DNA of 64,000 nucleotides from Sphingopyxis sp. H053 (GCF_001468225.1 NZ_LNRU01000005.1:1-64000), one strand, 5' to 3'; shown: positions 41,683 through 50,197, counted from the stretch's first letter. The notes: generated by a model from the letters alone, not told the origin. A program made the numbers and translations.

Positions 41683-43008
41683 TCAGTTGCGCACGAACGC
41701 GCCGTCGAGGAAGACGATTTCCACCTCGACGCCCGTCGGCATTTCGATCACCGGCTGATATTGTTCGGCCCGTTCGATCAGGTACTGGGAGAGCATGTCG
41801 CCGGCTTGGCTCACGCCCTCGCCGATGCCGCCCTTGGCGATGTCGCCGGTCGAGAGCTTCTGGCGCTCCCCATTGACGATCGTCGTGCCGCCCGAGAGAA
41901 AACCCGTCGAATTGGCCGAAAAGCCCCGACCGATTCCGCCCACAAGGCCAGCCATGAACGCCTGCATCGTGAGACTGCCTTCGCGGCTGACCACACGGCC
42001 GCGAACGCCCGTCTTGCCGCCGAACGCGATGAAGCCTTTGACCTCTGTCTCAGCGTAGCGACCGCCCGGTTGCGGACAGGTCATTTTGGCGAGTTTGACA
42101 TAAACCTTCTCCGAAGAGAGATCCCCGCGCGCTGCGCCATTGACGAGGCATCCATCGATCCGCGTCGTCAACACCTTGCCATTCTGCGCGACCGAGCGCG
42201 CGGGGCCAACGATGCGCAGCACAACCGGGAGAGGGTCGGATTGCGACTGCACGTTGGAAGCTGCATCGACGCCAACGATCACCCGCGCTTTCGCGTAGCT
42301 GTTCGCGGGCAGGTAATTCGGGCTGTCGGATACGAACATGTTTCCGCTCGCCGGGGCCTTTGCCGCGCCACCGGTCGACGCCGGCGTGGCCGCAAAGCTG
42401 ATCACCTTGAGCTCGCGCCGCGATTGAGCGGCAGCGGCAGCCGCACCAGCAACGGAGTCATACGCAGCCGGGCCACCGGGGCCGTATAACGCGGTAGGTC
42501 CCGCGCCTGGTCGTGGACCCGATTGCGCCGCCGCTAGCTGCTCTTTCAACGAGCGATTCTCATCATCGTAGGCCGAGAGAACGCGGGTCCCCTCAGATGC
42601 CATATTCGAGTTTTCGGATTTCAAAGCATCGATCTGCGCCTGCATTTGCTCGAGCTGATCGCCCTGCCCCGACATTCGGCGAATCTGGTTATCTTGCTGC
42701 GTCAGCCGGTTTTCCGACATTGACAGCCATTCTTTCTCGGACAGATTCCGCGCCGCGAGATCATCTGTCGAAACCTTGATGTTTTGCGACGCGATCTCGC
42801 TCGCCTGACCGGGCGTCTCGGAGTTGCCGGTGAAGAACAGCCAGTAGCCTGCTCCGGTCAGCAACAAGCCGCCGACGCCGAAAAGCAGCATCCGCTGCCG
42901 CTTTTCGACGCCTTCATTGACGGAAAGGCTGGAGCCCTCCGGAACCGCGGGCGCAGCGGTGGCACCGCGCGGAGACCCGCCTTTGAAGAATGAAGGCAAA
43001 CCTACCAT
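41683..43008 (-). CDS. traB: TraB, VirB10-like channel protein
   Basis: 441 aa. One N-terminal TM (MLLFGVGGLLLTGAGYWLFF, ~39-58), a coiled coil (~95-155, 'NQIRRMSGQGDQLEQMQAQIDALKSEN'), a Pro/Gly/Ala linker, then the VirB10/TrbI beta-barrel domain: 'LPANSYAKARVIVGVDAAS', 'PVVLRIVGPARSV', 'INGCLVNGAARGDLSSE'-like text, 'GFIAFGGKTGVRGRVVSREGSLTMQAFMAGLVGGIG'. Spans inner membrane to outer-membrane pore with TraV and TraK. Starts 2 nt after traK. Confidence 0.93.
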   Translation of the reverse strand: MVGLPSFFKGGSPRGATAAPAVPEGSSLSVNEGVEKRQRMLLFGVGGLLLTGAGYWLFFTGNSETPGQASEIASQNIKVSTDDLAARNLSEKEWLSMSENRLTQQDNQIRRMSGQGDQLEQMQAQIDALKSENSNMASEGTRVLSAYDDENRSLKEQLAAAQSGPRPGAGPTALYGPGGPAAYDSVAGAAAAAAQSRRELKVISFAATPASTGGAAKAPASGNMFVSDSPNYLPANSYAKARVIVGVDAASNVQSQSDPLPVVLRIVGPARSVAQNGKVLTTRIDGCLVNGAARGDLSSEKVYVKLAKMTCPQPGGRYAETEVKGFIAFGGKTGVRGRVVSREGSLTMQAFMAGLVGGIGRGFSANSTGFLSGGTTIVNGERQKLSTGDIAKGGIGEGVSQAGDMLSQYLIERAEQYQPVIEMPTGVEVEIVFLDGAFVRN

Positions 43009-43010
43009 TT

Positions 43011-43817
43011 TTAGCTCCCCTGCTTTCGGGCGACGACGTAAGCCGACGTCGCCTGACGCGGCGCGAGTTTCGGATTGGCGATCGACACGGCAAGTGCGTC
43101 CGCCGGCGCGATGCGCGCCTCAGAGATTTCAATGGGTGCGGCGGAGCTGTTCTCGATCCGCACGATGCGGCCGACGACATCCTGCCCTTCATATTCTGCC
43201 ACGAGCTGGACGGTCAGTTCGCCGGCCTGCACGGGAACAAGCGCGGATCGGCGCATCCGGTAACCCGGAACGACCTCCTGCGATGCCATCGCCTGAATAA
43301 GGCGAACGGCCGTCTCATCGGCATCGGGCGCCTCAACGTCGGAATCGTCTGGCGTTTCGACCTTAGCGAGCGCAACTGGATTGGACACGAATATCTGCTG
43401 TGCCTCGATTGCCTCAATCCGGCAGCCGAATTTGTAGACATAGCCCTTCTTCGTGGTGCCGAAGAAGGACAGGATCTTGGGGCGGAAGCCTTCCGGGACC
43501 GAAAGATAAATATCACCCCGGGTCGGCTCGTTGACGACTGAGAAATCGTCCAACGGGTTCGTCGGCTGCACCTTCGACACACTGGCGAATTCGTCACCGA
43601 TCAGACTGATGCGGGTCAGATCCTTCTCTGATGCCACACAGGCAACGCGGGAGTTATCTTCGACCATAACGGTTTCGTCCGCATATGCATTTTGCGAAAC
43701 CATCAGCGCGGCGCCGATCAAGCCGACGCCGAAAATGCGGTGGAGCCTGTCGATCGAGCGCGCTGAAATCAGCACACCGCCGGCGCCGAGTGCCACGGGC
43801 ATGAGAACCTCCATCAT
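43011..43817 (-). CDS. traK: TraK, VirB9-like secretin-type core protein
   Basis: 268 aa; hydrophobic signal peptide near 28-47 (IFGVGLIGAALMVSQNAYA). 'VACVASEKDLTRISLIGDEFASV', 'EPTRGDIYLSVPEGFRPKILSFFGTTKKGYVYKFGCRIE' and the C-terminal 'VVGRIVRIENSSAAPIEISEARI' match TraK. Outer-membrane-associated component with TraV and TraB. The start overlaps the traE stop (ATGA). Confidence 0.91.
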   Translation of the reverse strand: MMEVLMPVALGAGGVLISARSIDRLHRIFGVGLIGAALMVSQNAYADETVMVEDNSRVACVASEKDLTRISLIGDEFASVSKVQPTNPLDDFSVVNEPTRGDIYLSVPEGFRPKILSFFGTTKKGYVYKFGCRIEAIEAQQIFVSNPVALAKVETPDDSDVEAPDADETAVRLIQAMASQEVVPGYRMRRSALVPVQAGELTVQLVAEYEGQDVVGRIVRIENSSAAPIEISEARIAPADALAVSIANPKLAPRQATSAYVVARKQGS

Positions 43818-44413
43818 AGGGGTGCCGGGGCGGGGGCGCTGAGCGTCACCTCGCCATCCGGCTTATTCGGGACGACGGCGCCGAAGCCGATGAGACGCAA
43901 CTCCACGCCGGTGTAGGTCCACTCAAAGCGAAACGTCCGCTTGACCGAACCGACAACTTGGCGGCCGACAACGGTATTGAGCGTGCCGGTAGCCTCCGAC
44001 GTCAGTCCCTGCGTGTCGACACGCAGACCTTCGAGTGCGAAATATTGCGAGACGCTCGAACCGCGCTGGTCGTTGACGATCTTGAGAAGATCGCCCTTGA
44101 TGCGGCCATAAGCCGACGGATGGACGATCTTCAGGACCGATTCCAACCAATAGTCGAGGCTCGAAGGGCTGCGGTTCAGCATCAAGACCGACGCATCTCG
44201 CGTGACAAGCTCGAGATACTCGCGACTAACACCCGAGCTGCTCAGTTCAACCTGTCGGGTAAGCACGGGCTGCAAGACAATCTCGCGGTCCCGCGCCGAC
44301 GCGGCGATCAAAGAAAAAATGGTGACTATGGCGAGCCCGGTGCTCGCGATTACCAGCATGTTGCGCTGCTTCAGGACGCGCTGCGCCTGCGCCTGGCTAA
44401 ATCCAGCTTCCAT
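43814..44413 (-). CDS. traE: TraE, VirB8-like inner-membrane protein
   Basis: 199 aa. N-terminal TM (NMLVIASTGLAIVTIFSLIAAS, ~18-39) followed by the TraE periplasmic domain: 'REIVLQPVLTRQVELSSSGVSREYLELVTRDASVLMLNRSPSSLDYWLESVLKIVHPSAYG', 'RFEWTYTGVELRLIGFG'. It nucleates pilus assembly with TraL. Ends in a short Pro/Ala tail not usual in F TraE. Follows traL by 3 nt. Confidence 0.92.
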   Translation of the reverse strand: MEAGFSQAQAQRVLKQRNMLVIASTGLAIVTIFSLIAASARDREIVLQPVLTRQVELSSSGVSREYLELVTRDASVLMLNRSPSSLDYWLESVLKIVHPSAYGRIKGDLLKIVNDQRGSSVSQYFALEGLRVDTQGLTSEATGTLNTVVGRQVVGSVKRTFRFEWTYTGVELRLIGFGAVVPNKPDGEVTLSAPAPAPL

Positions 44414-44416
44414 CGC

Positions 44417-44701
44417 TCACCCCGCCATCAATCGAAGATAAGAAGGCGGAACGGCTCGGATCCCCATCACCCCACTAGGGAAATACCAATAGGCCATATG
44501 GATAAGCCAAGAACCAGCACGTCCCGCTTTTGCCTTTCGCAAGACCCACCAACCCAAGATTCCGAAACATATGCCCCAGATGATATGCTGAACGAGGATA
44601 CCCATCACGAAAGGCCCGGCCATTGCGACGAATTCGTCGATGGTCCAGAGCCCGATCCGTTCGGGTTCGTCCAGTCTCCCCGGAATTACATAGCGATCCA
44701 T
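44417..44701 (-). CDS. traL: TraL, inner-membrane pilus assembly protein
   Basis: 94 aa. 'YVIPGRLDEPERIGLWTIDEFVAMAG' is the conserved TraL entry (Y.iP..LD.p.rig..t.DE), followed by a TM hairpin (FVMGILVQHIIWGICFGILG) and 'YWYFPSGVMGIRAVPPSYLRLMAG', close to the F ending 'lYW.lP...... PPSy.r.f.G'. Lies 61 nt after the pilin gene, room for a translational or processing signal. Confidence 0.93.
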   Translation of the reverse strand: MDRYVIPGRLDEPERIGLWTIDEFVAMAGPFVMGILVQHIIWGICFGILGWWVLRKAKAGRAGSWLIHMAYWYFPSGVMGIRAVPPSYLRLMAG

Positions 44702-44762
44702 AACCGCCCCGCCCTATTGTCCGAATTCAGCGCGCGTGGTGCGCAAACCCGGACCGTCCAGA

Positions 44763-45080
44763 TCAGATAATTGCCGTCACGGTTGAGGTGACGATCGGAA
44801 CGCCCGTGCCGACGCCGATGCCGACGCCGACGGGGAGTGCGATCTGGCCCAGGCTGAACCGGCCCGAGGCCATGCCGACGAGGCCGAGCGCGAGCGAGAT
44901 AATCGTGATGATCTTTCCGCCCGAACCTTCGAGGAACGCGGTGAACTTCGTGAACGCGGTATCGAAGGTCGTGTCGGTGCCGGCGAAAGCCGGACCAGCA
45001 AGCACGACGAACGCAAGGAATGCTGCCGCCGCCAGAAGCGGAAGGTTTTCCTTGCGGAACAGCCCCCGGTTCTTGGACAT
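44763..45080 (-). CDS. traA: TraA, conjugative pilin precursor
   Basis: 105 aa from MSKNRGLFRKENLPLLAAAA (a start 15 nt earlier is possible). Long leader with a basic front and hydrophobic stretch, cleaved after AFA to give a mature pilin of about 70 residues starting GTDTTFDTAFTKFTAFLEGS, with two hydrophobic helices (ITIISLALGLVGMASGRF; IALPVGVGIGVGTGVPIVTS), as in F pilin. Highly expressed product of the first operon gene; stored in the inner membrane. Cleavage may be by host LepB or the operon's S26 enzyme. Confidence 0.9.
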   Translation of the reverse strand: MSKNRGLFRKENLPLLAAAAFLAFVVLAGPAFAGTDTTFDTAFTKFTAFLEGSGGKIITIISLALGLVGMASGRFSLGQIALPVGVGIGVGTGVPIVTSTVTAII

Positions 45081-45095
45081 GGTTATGGTTTGCAT

Positions 45096-45385
45096 GGTTC
45101 ATTTCCCATCTGTTTATCGGCGTCCCAAAGGGGGCGCCGATCGCATGGGGCAGACGGCGGCCTAGGGCTGTCAACAGAAAAGCAATAAACTTACGAGAAT
45201 AACATTCAAAATGGTCCTAATAGAACCAGAATGATTGATTCGTTGAAAATGTATGTCGCATTTTTGCGACGGGCTGGAGAATTTCTTCGCCCTTTTGTCG
45301 GCATGACGCGACGGTTTCAGCTATGGTATAAGGGCACCTCAGCTGCTCTTGCGCGCACCCTCAGGACATCGAGGGTGGTAATTAT
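45096..45385. promoter_or_regulatory. AT-rich divergent control region between traA and a regulator gene
   Basis: The 290-bp gap drives the ~21-kb tra operon to the left and the small regulators to the right. It has lower GC than its surroundings. Two operator-like inverted repeats: TGGTCC-TAATA-GAACCA (45212-45228, one mismatch) and GTCGCA-TTTT-TGCGAC (45255-45270, perfect). No clear -35/-10 could be fixed by eye. Likely the main control point of transfer. Confidence 0.65.
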
Positions 45386-45742
45386 ATGAGAAAATCGCGC
45401 GTCTCAATTCAGTATAAAGTCAGTGACGTTTTCCTGAAAAGCCTTGCGCTCGCGATATACCAGCTCACTATATCCGAAAAAGACGTAAAAACCCTTTGCC
45501 AGATATTCGAATATGTTGTGAAGCATAGACGGCAGAGATTAGAATCTTTTACTGTCAAGGATCTAATTTTCTACGCGAACAAGGATGATTTGCGGGGCGA
45601 CATACTCGTTTCTATTCATCTTGATAAATCGACCAACGACATTCTCAGCGCCGCGCGCTACCGCCTCGCGGCACGCGCCGGGCGCGTCGTCTCCAACATC
45701 GAGATGCATCGCCTCGCGTTCTCGGCAATCACCGGAGAATAA
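45386..45742 (+). CDS. Candidate transfer regulator, divergent from traA
   Basis: 118 aa (MRKSRVSIQYKVSDVFLKSL), with GAGGGTGG about 8 nt upstream. The C-terminal part, DILVSIHLDKSTNDILSAAR...NIEMHRLAFSAITGE, has a strand-helix-helix layout like an RHH domain; the N-terminal helices 'KSLALAIYQLTISEKDVKTLCQIFEYVV' are unassigned. Codon use is more AT-rich than in the tra genes. Its position opposite traA makes a tra-promoter regulator plausible. No family recognised. Confidence 0.5.
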   Translation: MRKSRVSIQYKVSDVFLKSLALAIYQLTISEKDVKTLCQIFEYVVKHRRQRLESFTVKDLIFYANKDDLRGDILVSIHLDKSTNDILSAARYRLAARAGRVVSNIEMHRLAFSAITGE

Positions 45743-45866
45743 ATCTCTCCGACTAAAGCCCTCTAATGTTGACATTTTAATTTCGGTCCTTTGTGCTTGG
45801 CCCGGGATCGCGATTTTTCAATCGAAAGTCATAAAAATATGAGACGCGCCAAGCGAGGATCGGGTC

Positions 45867-46304
45867 ATGAATGTGATAGATTTGTACGCCGACTTATATC
45901 GACACGAGGCGACGAGGCAGCAATTGTCTTCAAGGCAGCTCGCCGCCAAGCTTAATGCCCATCATTCTGGAATTTGCTCCTTCCTCAAGGCGCGTTCGAT
46001 TCCCAAGCAGGACCGGCTCGATGAAATTGCCGAAGCGCTCGGCATAGATCACGTTCGGGCATTCCTAGCAGTCGAGATTTTTGAATCCGTTGAGGCTTAT
46101 AATGAGCCTGCCACCAAATTGCTGGCCCTGTTCATTCCCTGGTTGGCCGACACCCTCTCTTCAGACGACTGCCAACTCGATGACGATCTGCGAGATTGGG
46201 AAGCGAATTCGTTGTTCGAAAAGATACGTCATCTTATCATCGAACTTCTCGGACCCCGGTCGCGATTCAAGCAGCCGTTTCTCAGTTTCCGTGGTGCGCG
46301 ATAA
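45867..46304 (+). CDS. Helix-turn-helix regulator candidate
   Basis: 145 aa from MNVIDLYADLYRHEATRQQL. Residues ~18-60, QQLSSRQLAAKLNAHHSGIC...FLKARSIPKQDRLDEIAEAL, resemble a Cro/C1-type HTH ('lS.rqLA.kLn.....iS.fl.g...p....l..iA.aLgi'). The rest is an acidic effector or dimer part. Follows the previous regulator by 124 nt and precedes the transglycosylase by 2 nt. Presumably part of tra control. Confidence 0.55.
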   Translation: MNVIDLYADLYRHEATRQQLSSRQLAAKLNAHHSGICSFLKARSIPKQDRLDEIAEALGIDHVRAFLAVEIFESVEAYNEPATKLLALFIPWLADTLSSDDCQLDDDLRDWEANSLFEKIRHLIIELLGPRSRFKQPFLSFRGAR

Positions 46305-46306
46305 GC

Positions 46307-47194
46307 ATGGATCTCCGCTCTTTCATTTTGCCATTGCTAGCTGCAGTGGCGATCCACTCACCGGCGCACGCCACTTCGCCGCCCCCGGTAAGGCAAGTGG
46401 CTCTTCTCGATTTCACCGCGACCAAGCCAATCCCGCGCGCCGACGAGCCTGAGGGCGCACGCGGGCTGAAGAGCGGCATGCTCCTCGATTTTCAACAGAT
46501 GCGATCCGAGACTATTCCGTGTCCAGTGACCTTTGCGGCAGATATCTCCGATGGGACAGGCATCGTGCGTTCGATACGTGTTCCCGGTTGGATGCGAGCT
46601 GGCCAAGATACTAGCCGGTTTGCGAGCCTTGCGCTCGATCTGCCCGCAATCGGCAATTGCGCTCCGAAGCCATATCTGTCTTCCGGCCTCCTCGGCCGAA
46701 CCGCCGAAGAACGCCGGCGCCTTCTTTATCCTCTCGTCCAGCGCGCGGCCTGCGAGGCCGGCTTACCGATTGGACTCATGGACGCCATGCTGATCCAGGA
46801 GAGCCGCTACAACCCGATGGCCTTGAGTCCCAAGGGCGCCTTCGGCTTGGGCCAATTAATGCCCGGCACGGCGAAGCAACTCGGCGTCGATCGCTACAGT
46901 CTTCACGGAAATCTCCGCGGAGCCGCGCGCTATCTCAGCTGGCAACTGCGCGAGTTCGGCCGCGTCGATTTAGCCCTGGCTGCATATAATGCGGGTCCTG
47001 GTCGCGTCCGCTCGTTGCGCCGTGTGCCTAGGATAGTCGAGACTCAAAACTATGTGAGCAGCATCCTCACCAATTGGCACGCCATTGAAGCCCGTCATCC
47101 TCGGTTGGAACCGGCAAGGGGAGGGCTCCTGCCGGTGCGGACTGTGTGGCTTGCCGATTTCCAGCGAAGCTGGAATGGTGGCGCCAGAAAATAA
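46307..47194 (+). CDS. Lytic transglycosylase (SLT domain) of the conjugation system
   Basis: 295 aa from MDLRSFILPLLAAVAIHSPA; signal peptide ends near AHA. SLT domain at ~150-260: catalytic Glu in 'LMDAMLIQESRYNPMALSPKGAFGLGQLMPGTAKQLGV', then 'NLRGAARYLSWQLREFGRVDLALAAYNAGPGRVRSL', the classical family-1 LT motif set. It opens peptidoglycan for the secretion channel, like F orf169 / VirB1. An N-terminal 120-residue region is unassigned. Just downstream of the HTH gene. Confidence 0.9.
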   Translation: MDLRSFILPLLAAVAIHSPAHATSPPPVRQVALLDFTATKPIPRADEPEGARGLKSGMLLDFQQMRSETIPCPVTFAADISDGTGIVRSIRVPGWMRAGQDTSRFASLALDLPAIGNCAPKPYLSSGLLGRTAEERRRLLYPLVQRAACEAGLPIGLMDAMLIQESRYNPMALSPKGAFGLGQLMPGTAKQLGVDRYSLHGNLRGAARYLSWQLREFGRVDLALAAYNAGPGRVRSLRRVPRIVETQNYVSSILTNWHAIEARHPRLEPARGGLLPVRTVWLADFQRSWNGGARK

Positions 47195-47323
47195 TAGAAC
47201 AATTATGAGTGCTGCATATAGTTGGCGGCGCGAGGCCGTCGTTCACCTCGCATTGACCGTGTTCTCCATATCGAGGCTCCTGCGTTTCGCTCGCAATGTG
47301 ACGCCCATCTGGTGATGTCTCCC

Positions 47324-47360
47324 GTGACACTTTACCAGTATTGGCGGGGTAAAGTGTCAC
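47324..47360. repeat. 13-bp inverted repeat upstream of a winged-helix-like gene
   Basis: GTGACACTTTACC (47324-47336) and GGTAAAGTGTCAC (47348-47360) are perfect arms around an 11-nt spacer, 72 nt before ATG 47432. The remaining gap (47195-47431) shows no gene. Probably an operator for the next gene's product, or a replication-type repeat. Confidence 0.75.
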
Positions 47361-47431
47361 AGGTGAAAAAAACCGCTGCTTGGCGAAAATAGGGGATTCA
47401 CACGGGACTCGCGGCTGCTAAGATTCGTGTT

Positions 47432-47968
47432 ATGTTCTATCAGCCAAACCTGTTCGAACCACCAGTCTGTGTAGCCGATAGGTTTGGCATGCCCGGATTG
47501 ATCGAACGCATCGCCGCTCATTCCCGCCGACCGCGCTACGCATTCATGGTGCTCAATTTGATCGCGAAGGCGGCAGGGGAGGGGAAGAGCGCCGGTCCAT
47601 ATGTCAATGACGGTCCATCCAGTGTGCCACTACGCGATTGGCTTTGCGATGCGCTTGTCCCTATGGCGCAAAGGGATGCACGGCGACGTGTGATTGTGGA
47701 GGAGGTTCGTGCCAATCTTCAGCGACGAGGTGAGCTTCCCGCGGACGCCGCCGAGGCGGAACGACAGCTGGGCGAAGAGGTGCGCGCCAGGGTGCGGAAC
47801 TCGGGTCGGTGCAATGTGAGCCGTGCAGTATCGGATCTGGTCCGCGCAGGCCTCCTACGCCGGCACTATCAAGGCTATCGCGTCGACCACTTTCATCGTG
47901 GAGCACAGCGGGAGGCCGTCTACACGATCACTGATGAAGCGGCGCTCGCGCTAGGTCGCAGCGGATAG
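47432..47968 (+). CDS. Winged-helix-like hypothetical protein
   Basis: 178 aa starting MFYQPNLFEPPVCVADRFGM. The middle 'ARVRNSGRCNVSRAVSDLVRAGLLRRHYQGYRVDHFHRGAQREAVYTITDEAALAL' has a winged-helix look (recognition helix NVSRAVSDLVRAGLLRR, wing 'GYRVDH...REAVYTIT'). The N-terminal half is unassigned. Upstream sits a perfect inverted repeat (47324-47360) that it may bind. It could be a transcription factor or replication-related; no family recognised. Confidence 0.55.
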   Translation: MFYQPNLFEPPVCVADRFGMPGLIERIAAHSRRPRYAFMVLNLIAKAAGEGKSAGPYVNDGPSSVPLRDWLCDALVPMAQRDARRRVIVEEVRANLQRRGELPADAAEAERQLGEEVRARVRNSGRCNVSRAVSDLVRAGLLRRHYQGYRVDHFHRGAQREAVYTITDEAALALGRSG

Positions 47969-47969
47969 G

Positions 47970-48392
47970 TTATTGGTCGTGGCTCCATGGATCGATGACG
48001 GGAAGACCAGCGGCTGCGAACGCGCTGATATCACGCGATGCCACAGCAAATCCGCATGATGCAGCGGTTGCGGCAATGTAGCCGTCTGGGGTCGGAAAGC
48101 CTTTCCCGGCAGCGCGAGCCAATACGGCGAGACTGGCATGGTGGCGAGCGGCTGCCGTGTCAAATGGCAGAATGCGGCCTTCGAAAATCTCAAGGACTCC
48201 GTCGATGGCCTTCGCCAGCCCATCTTTGCGTCGACCCTGGGGAAGGGCGCCGATCCCGAACAGCAACTCCGCGACTGTTACGCTGGAGAGATAGAGTGTC
48301 TCCGCGACTTGCTCGTCGAGCCATGCCTGTACCGCCATATTCGGCTCGGGTTTGATCGCCTCTGAAATGACGTTGGTGTCGAGGACGATCAT
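47970..48392 (-). CDS. FitB/VapC-type PIN-domain toxin
   Basis: 140 aa. PIN-domain RNase: 'MIVLDTNVISEAIKP' (first Asp), 'VAELLFGIGALP' (Glu), 'FPTPDGYIAATAASCGFAVASRDISAFAAAGLPVIDPW' (later Asp residues). Closest pattern is the FitB branch. Overlaps its antitoxin gene by 4 nt. Would cleave RNA when the antitoxin is lost, promoting maintenance. Confidence 0.9.
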   Translation of the reverse strand: MIVLDTNVISEAIKPEPNMAVQAWLDEQVAETLYLSSVTVAELLFGIGALPQGRRKDGLAKAIDGVLEIFEGRILPFDTAAARHHASLAVLARAAGKGFPTPDGYIAATAASCGFAVASRDISAFAAAGLPVIDPWSHDQ

Positions 48393-48643
48393 TCAAAGCT
48401 CATGGGCACGGCCGCCGCGGGGTCCCGGTTGGCACTCATCGCTTCCAGATCGGCATTGGTGAGCCCGATCTTGCGGCTGCGCTGCGATAGAAGGGAGCCG
48501 ATAAGCAGGCGGCCCTGCGCGCGCACGGCCGTTTCAAGGATTTCGCGCATTTCCGCCTCGGTGCTGCGTCCGTGGTGGGCAGCTCGAACCTTCAACGCCC
48601 GGTGGGTTGCTTCCGGCAAATTTCGAATTGTAACGGCGGGCAT
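48389..48643 (-). CDS. FitA/VapB-type antitoxin
   Basis: 84 aa, MPAVTIRNLPEATHRALKVR...ILETAV is the FitA RHH (strand VTIRNLP, helices THRALKVRAAHHG, STEAEMREILETAV). The tail 'GLTNADLEAMSANRDP' would fill the toxin's active site. Stop overlaps the toxin start. The 12-bp palindrome ATTGATATCAAT at 48669-48680, just before the start, is a likely operator for the complex. Confidence 0.9.
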   Translation of the reverse strand: MPAVTIRNLPEATHRALKVRAAHHGRSTEAEMREILETAVRAQGRLLIGSLLSQRSRKIGLTNADLEAMSANRDPAAAVPMSFE

Positions 48644-48956
48644 AAATCAAAACCTCTAATGCGTTTGCATTGATATCAATATGCATCTTCTGATAGCAAA
48701 TCGCAAGTACGCGTGTAGCCGATACCCGGTGGGGTGGGCGGTCTCATCCTCCAGTTCGCAGCGGCGCATGGCGGACGAATTCGCCCGCCGACCGAATGAC
48801 AAGGCGGTTGATGCGAGTGCGACGAACGAATTTTAGCGGGCATCGGCAACCCATGACGAGAAACGACGACGATGGCGGGTACGCAGATTTGTTGGTGGTC
48901 AACTTCTCGCCGCGTGAGTCTCGGTATGGGTCAACACTATCATCGAAAGCGCCCGA
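48644..48956. promoter_or_regulatory. Promoter/operator of the FitAB pair and gene-free stretch
   Basis: Holds a 12-bp perfect palindrome ATTGATATCAAT (48669-48680) flanked by TGC/GCA-type bases, 26 nt from the antitoxin start and in the right place for autorepression. The rest (48700-48956) shows no gene with convincing start or family; a minus-strand frame there is Arg/Ser-rich. Confidence 0.6.
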
Positions 48957-48971
48957 ATGATAATATGCGCC

Positions 48972-49169
48972 ATGGCCTATGAGCTTGACGATATCAAAGC
49001 GCAGAGCGACTGCCCGGTCTGTGGATGCGTTTTCAATGTCACCTACAAAACCCTGCGGCTTCGACGAACAATCGAATGTCAGGGCTGTGGAGAAACCGTC
49101 AGGCCAATTGACGAAACGCCGATTGGGAAGATTCAGGCTCTGATCGACGAAGCAAACACGGCTGCATAG
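48972..49169 (+). CDS. Small zinc-ribbon-like protein
   Basis: 65 aa from MAYELDDIKAQSDCPVCGCV (a start 15 nt earlier is possible). Two CxxC pairs, DCPVCGC and ECQGCGE, about 23 residues apart with a beta-rich spacer VFNVTYKTLRLRRTI, form a typical zinc ribbon. No catalytic region. Small ribbon proteins of this type are common on mobile elements; function unknown. Converges with the nucleotidyltransferase gene. Confidence 0.55.
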   Translation: MAYELDDIKAQSDCPVCGCVFNVTYKTLRLRRTIECQGCGETVRPIDETPIGKIQALIDEANTAA

Positions 49170-49191
49170 ATTCTCGCGATAGGTGGTCACG

Positions 49192-50193
49192 TCACCAATC
49201 GGACTTGCGTTGTGCGAATGTATTTTTCTGCCAGTTGTCGAAACAGCCCTGCAATTCGGAAGGGATCGCCGCCTCGAATGCCGCGTCGAGCGGATAATGG
49301 GGCATGGCTTCGGCGACAGCATCGAGCAGCGCCAGCCCCTGCTTGCGGTCTTTCGGGCGTTTGAGAGGATTGCGCTTCGCCTGCTGCGACATCCAGAGTT
49401 TGTGTAGCGCAAACCATCGAGGGTCCGGTGCGACGATCCGGGCGGGAGACCCGTCGCGGCAGCCGATTACCTGATCGACCGGTCGGCCGAGCAACAGCCA
49501 TTCCTGCTCTGGCAAAGGTATCGGCCGCGGTTGATCGCGTCCGCTCAGCGTTCCCGCGCGAGACGGGGCCACGAGCAGTTCGACCTCATAGGCCCGGGCG
49601 TTCCGCGCCTGGAAATCACGCTCGCTGTTGATCGTGAAGGTCGGGTCGACAGCCTTTAGCATCTGCCAGACAGTCTGTTCGGAAGCTTCTTGTTCCGTGG
49701 CGATCCAGGCCAGATCGAAGTCCTCCGTTTCATCGGGCAGGAGAATGAAGCCGTTAGCCTCGATCATATAGGCTGCGATGGCGTTGGTGCCGACAACGAC
49801 AAGGTGCGTGCCAAGGAGATCACGGCGATCGCATTCGCGAAGGATGGGACCGGCATCGCTGGAAAGCAGGGGCAGGCGCAGCGCCCGGTAGAGGGCCGCG
49901 CTTTCCGCAAGATTGGATTGCAGAATTGAGCCGCGTTCTTTGAGTTCGGTCTTTTTCTCGCGATATGCTTTGAGCTCGGCTTCGCGCGTCGCGTCCATAT
50001 TTCCGAGGGATTTCCCGTTCCCACTGCGATCGAAAATCTGGTACAAATACTCGTACTTGCCAACGGTTTTACGGCGCAAATCGTAAGGCAAGGCCGTCCG
50101 CTCGCGTTCGATAGCGATCCAGGCCTCATATCGTTGCCGGAGGTTGACGAGCAGTCGGGATTGCTCGTCAGTGAAGGCGCGTACGGTATGCAT
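49192..50193 (-). CDS. GSU2403-family nucleotidyltransferase-fold protein
   Basis: 333 aa from MHTVRAFTDEQSRLLVNLRQ. 'LLGTHLVVVGTNAIAAYMIEANGFILLPDETEDFDLAWI' holds the G-[TS]-x-A.. / D-x-D (here DFD) pattern of a nucleotidyltransferase, and the N-terminal 'AWIAIERERTALPYDLRRKTVGKYEYLYQIFDRSGNGKSLG' plus the C-terminal 'FALHKLWMSQQAKRNPLKRPKDRKQGLALLD' match the GSU2403 fold family of plasmids and genomic islands. Target unknown. A 12-bp inverted repeat lies just upstream of the start (50198-50240), so it is probably autoregulated. Confidence 0.75.
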   Translation of the reverse strand: MHTVRAFTDEQSRLLVNLRQRYEAWIAIERERTALPYDLRRKTVGKYEYLYQIFDRSGNGKSLGNMDATREAELKAYREKKTELKERGSILQSNLAESAALYRALRLPLLSSDAGPILRECDRRDLLGTHLVVVGTNAIAAYMIEANGFILLPDETEDFDLAWIATEQEASEQTVWQMLKAVDPTFTINSERDFQARNARAYEVELLVAPSRAGTLSGRDQPRPIPLPEQEWLLLGRPVDQVIGCRDGSPARIVAPDPRWFALHKLWMSQQAKRNPLKRPKDRKQGLALLDAVAEAMPHYPLDAAFEAAIPSELQGCFDNWQKNTFAQRKSDW

Positions 50194-50197
50194 GAGG

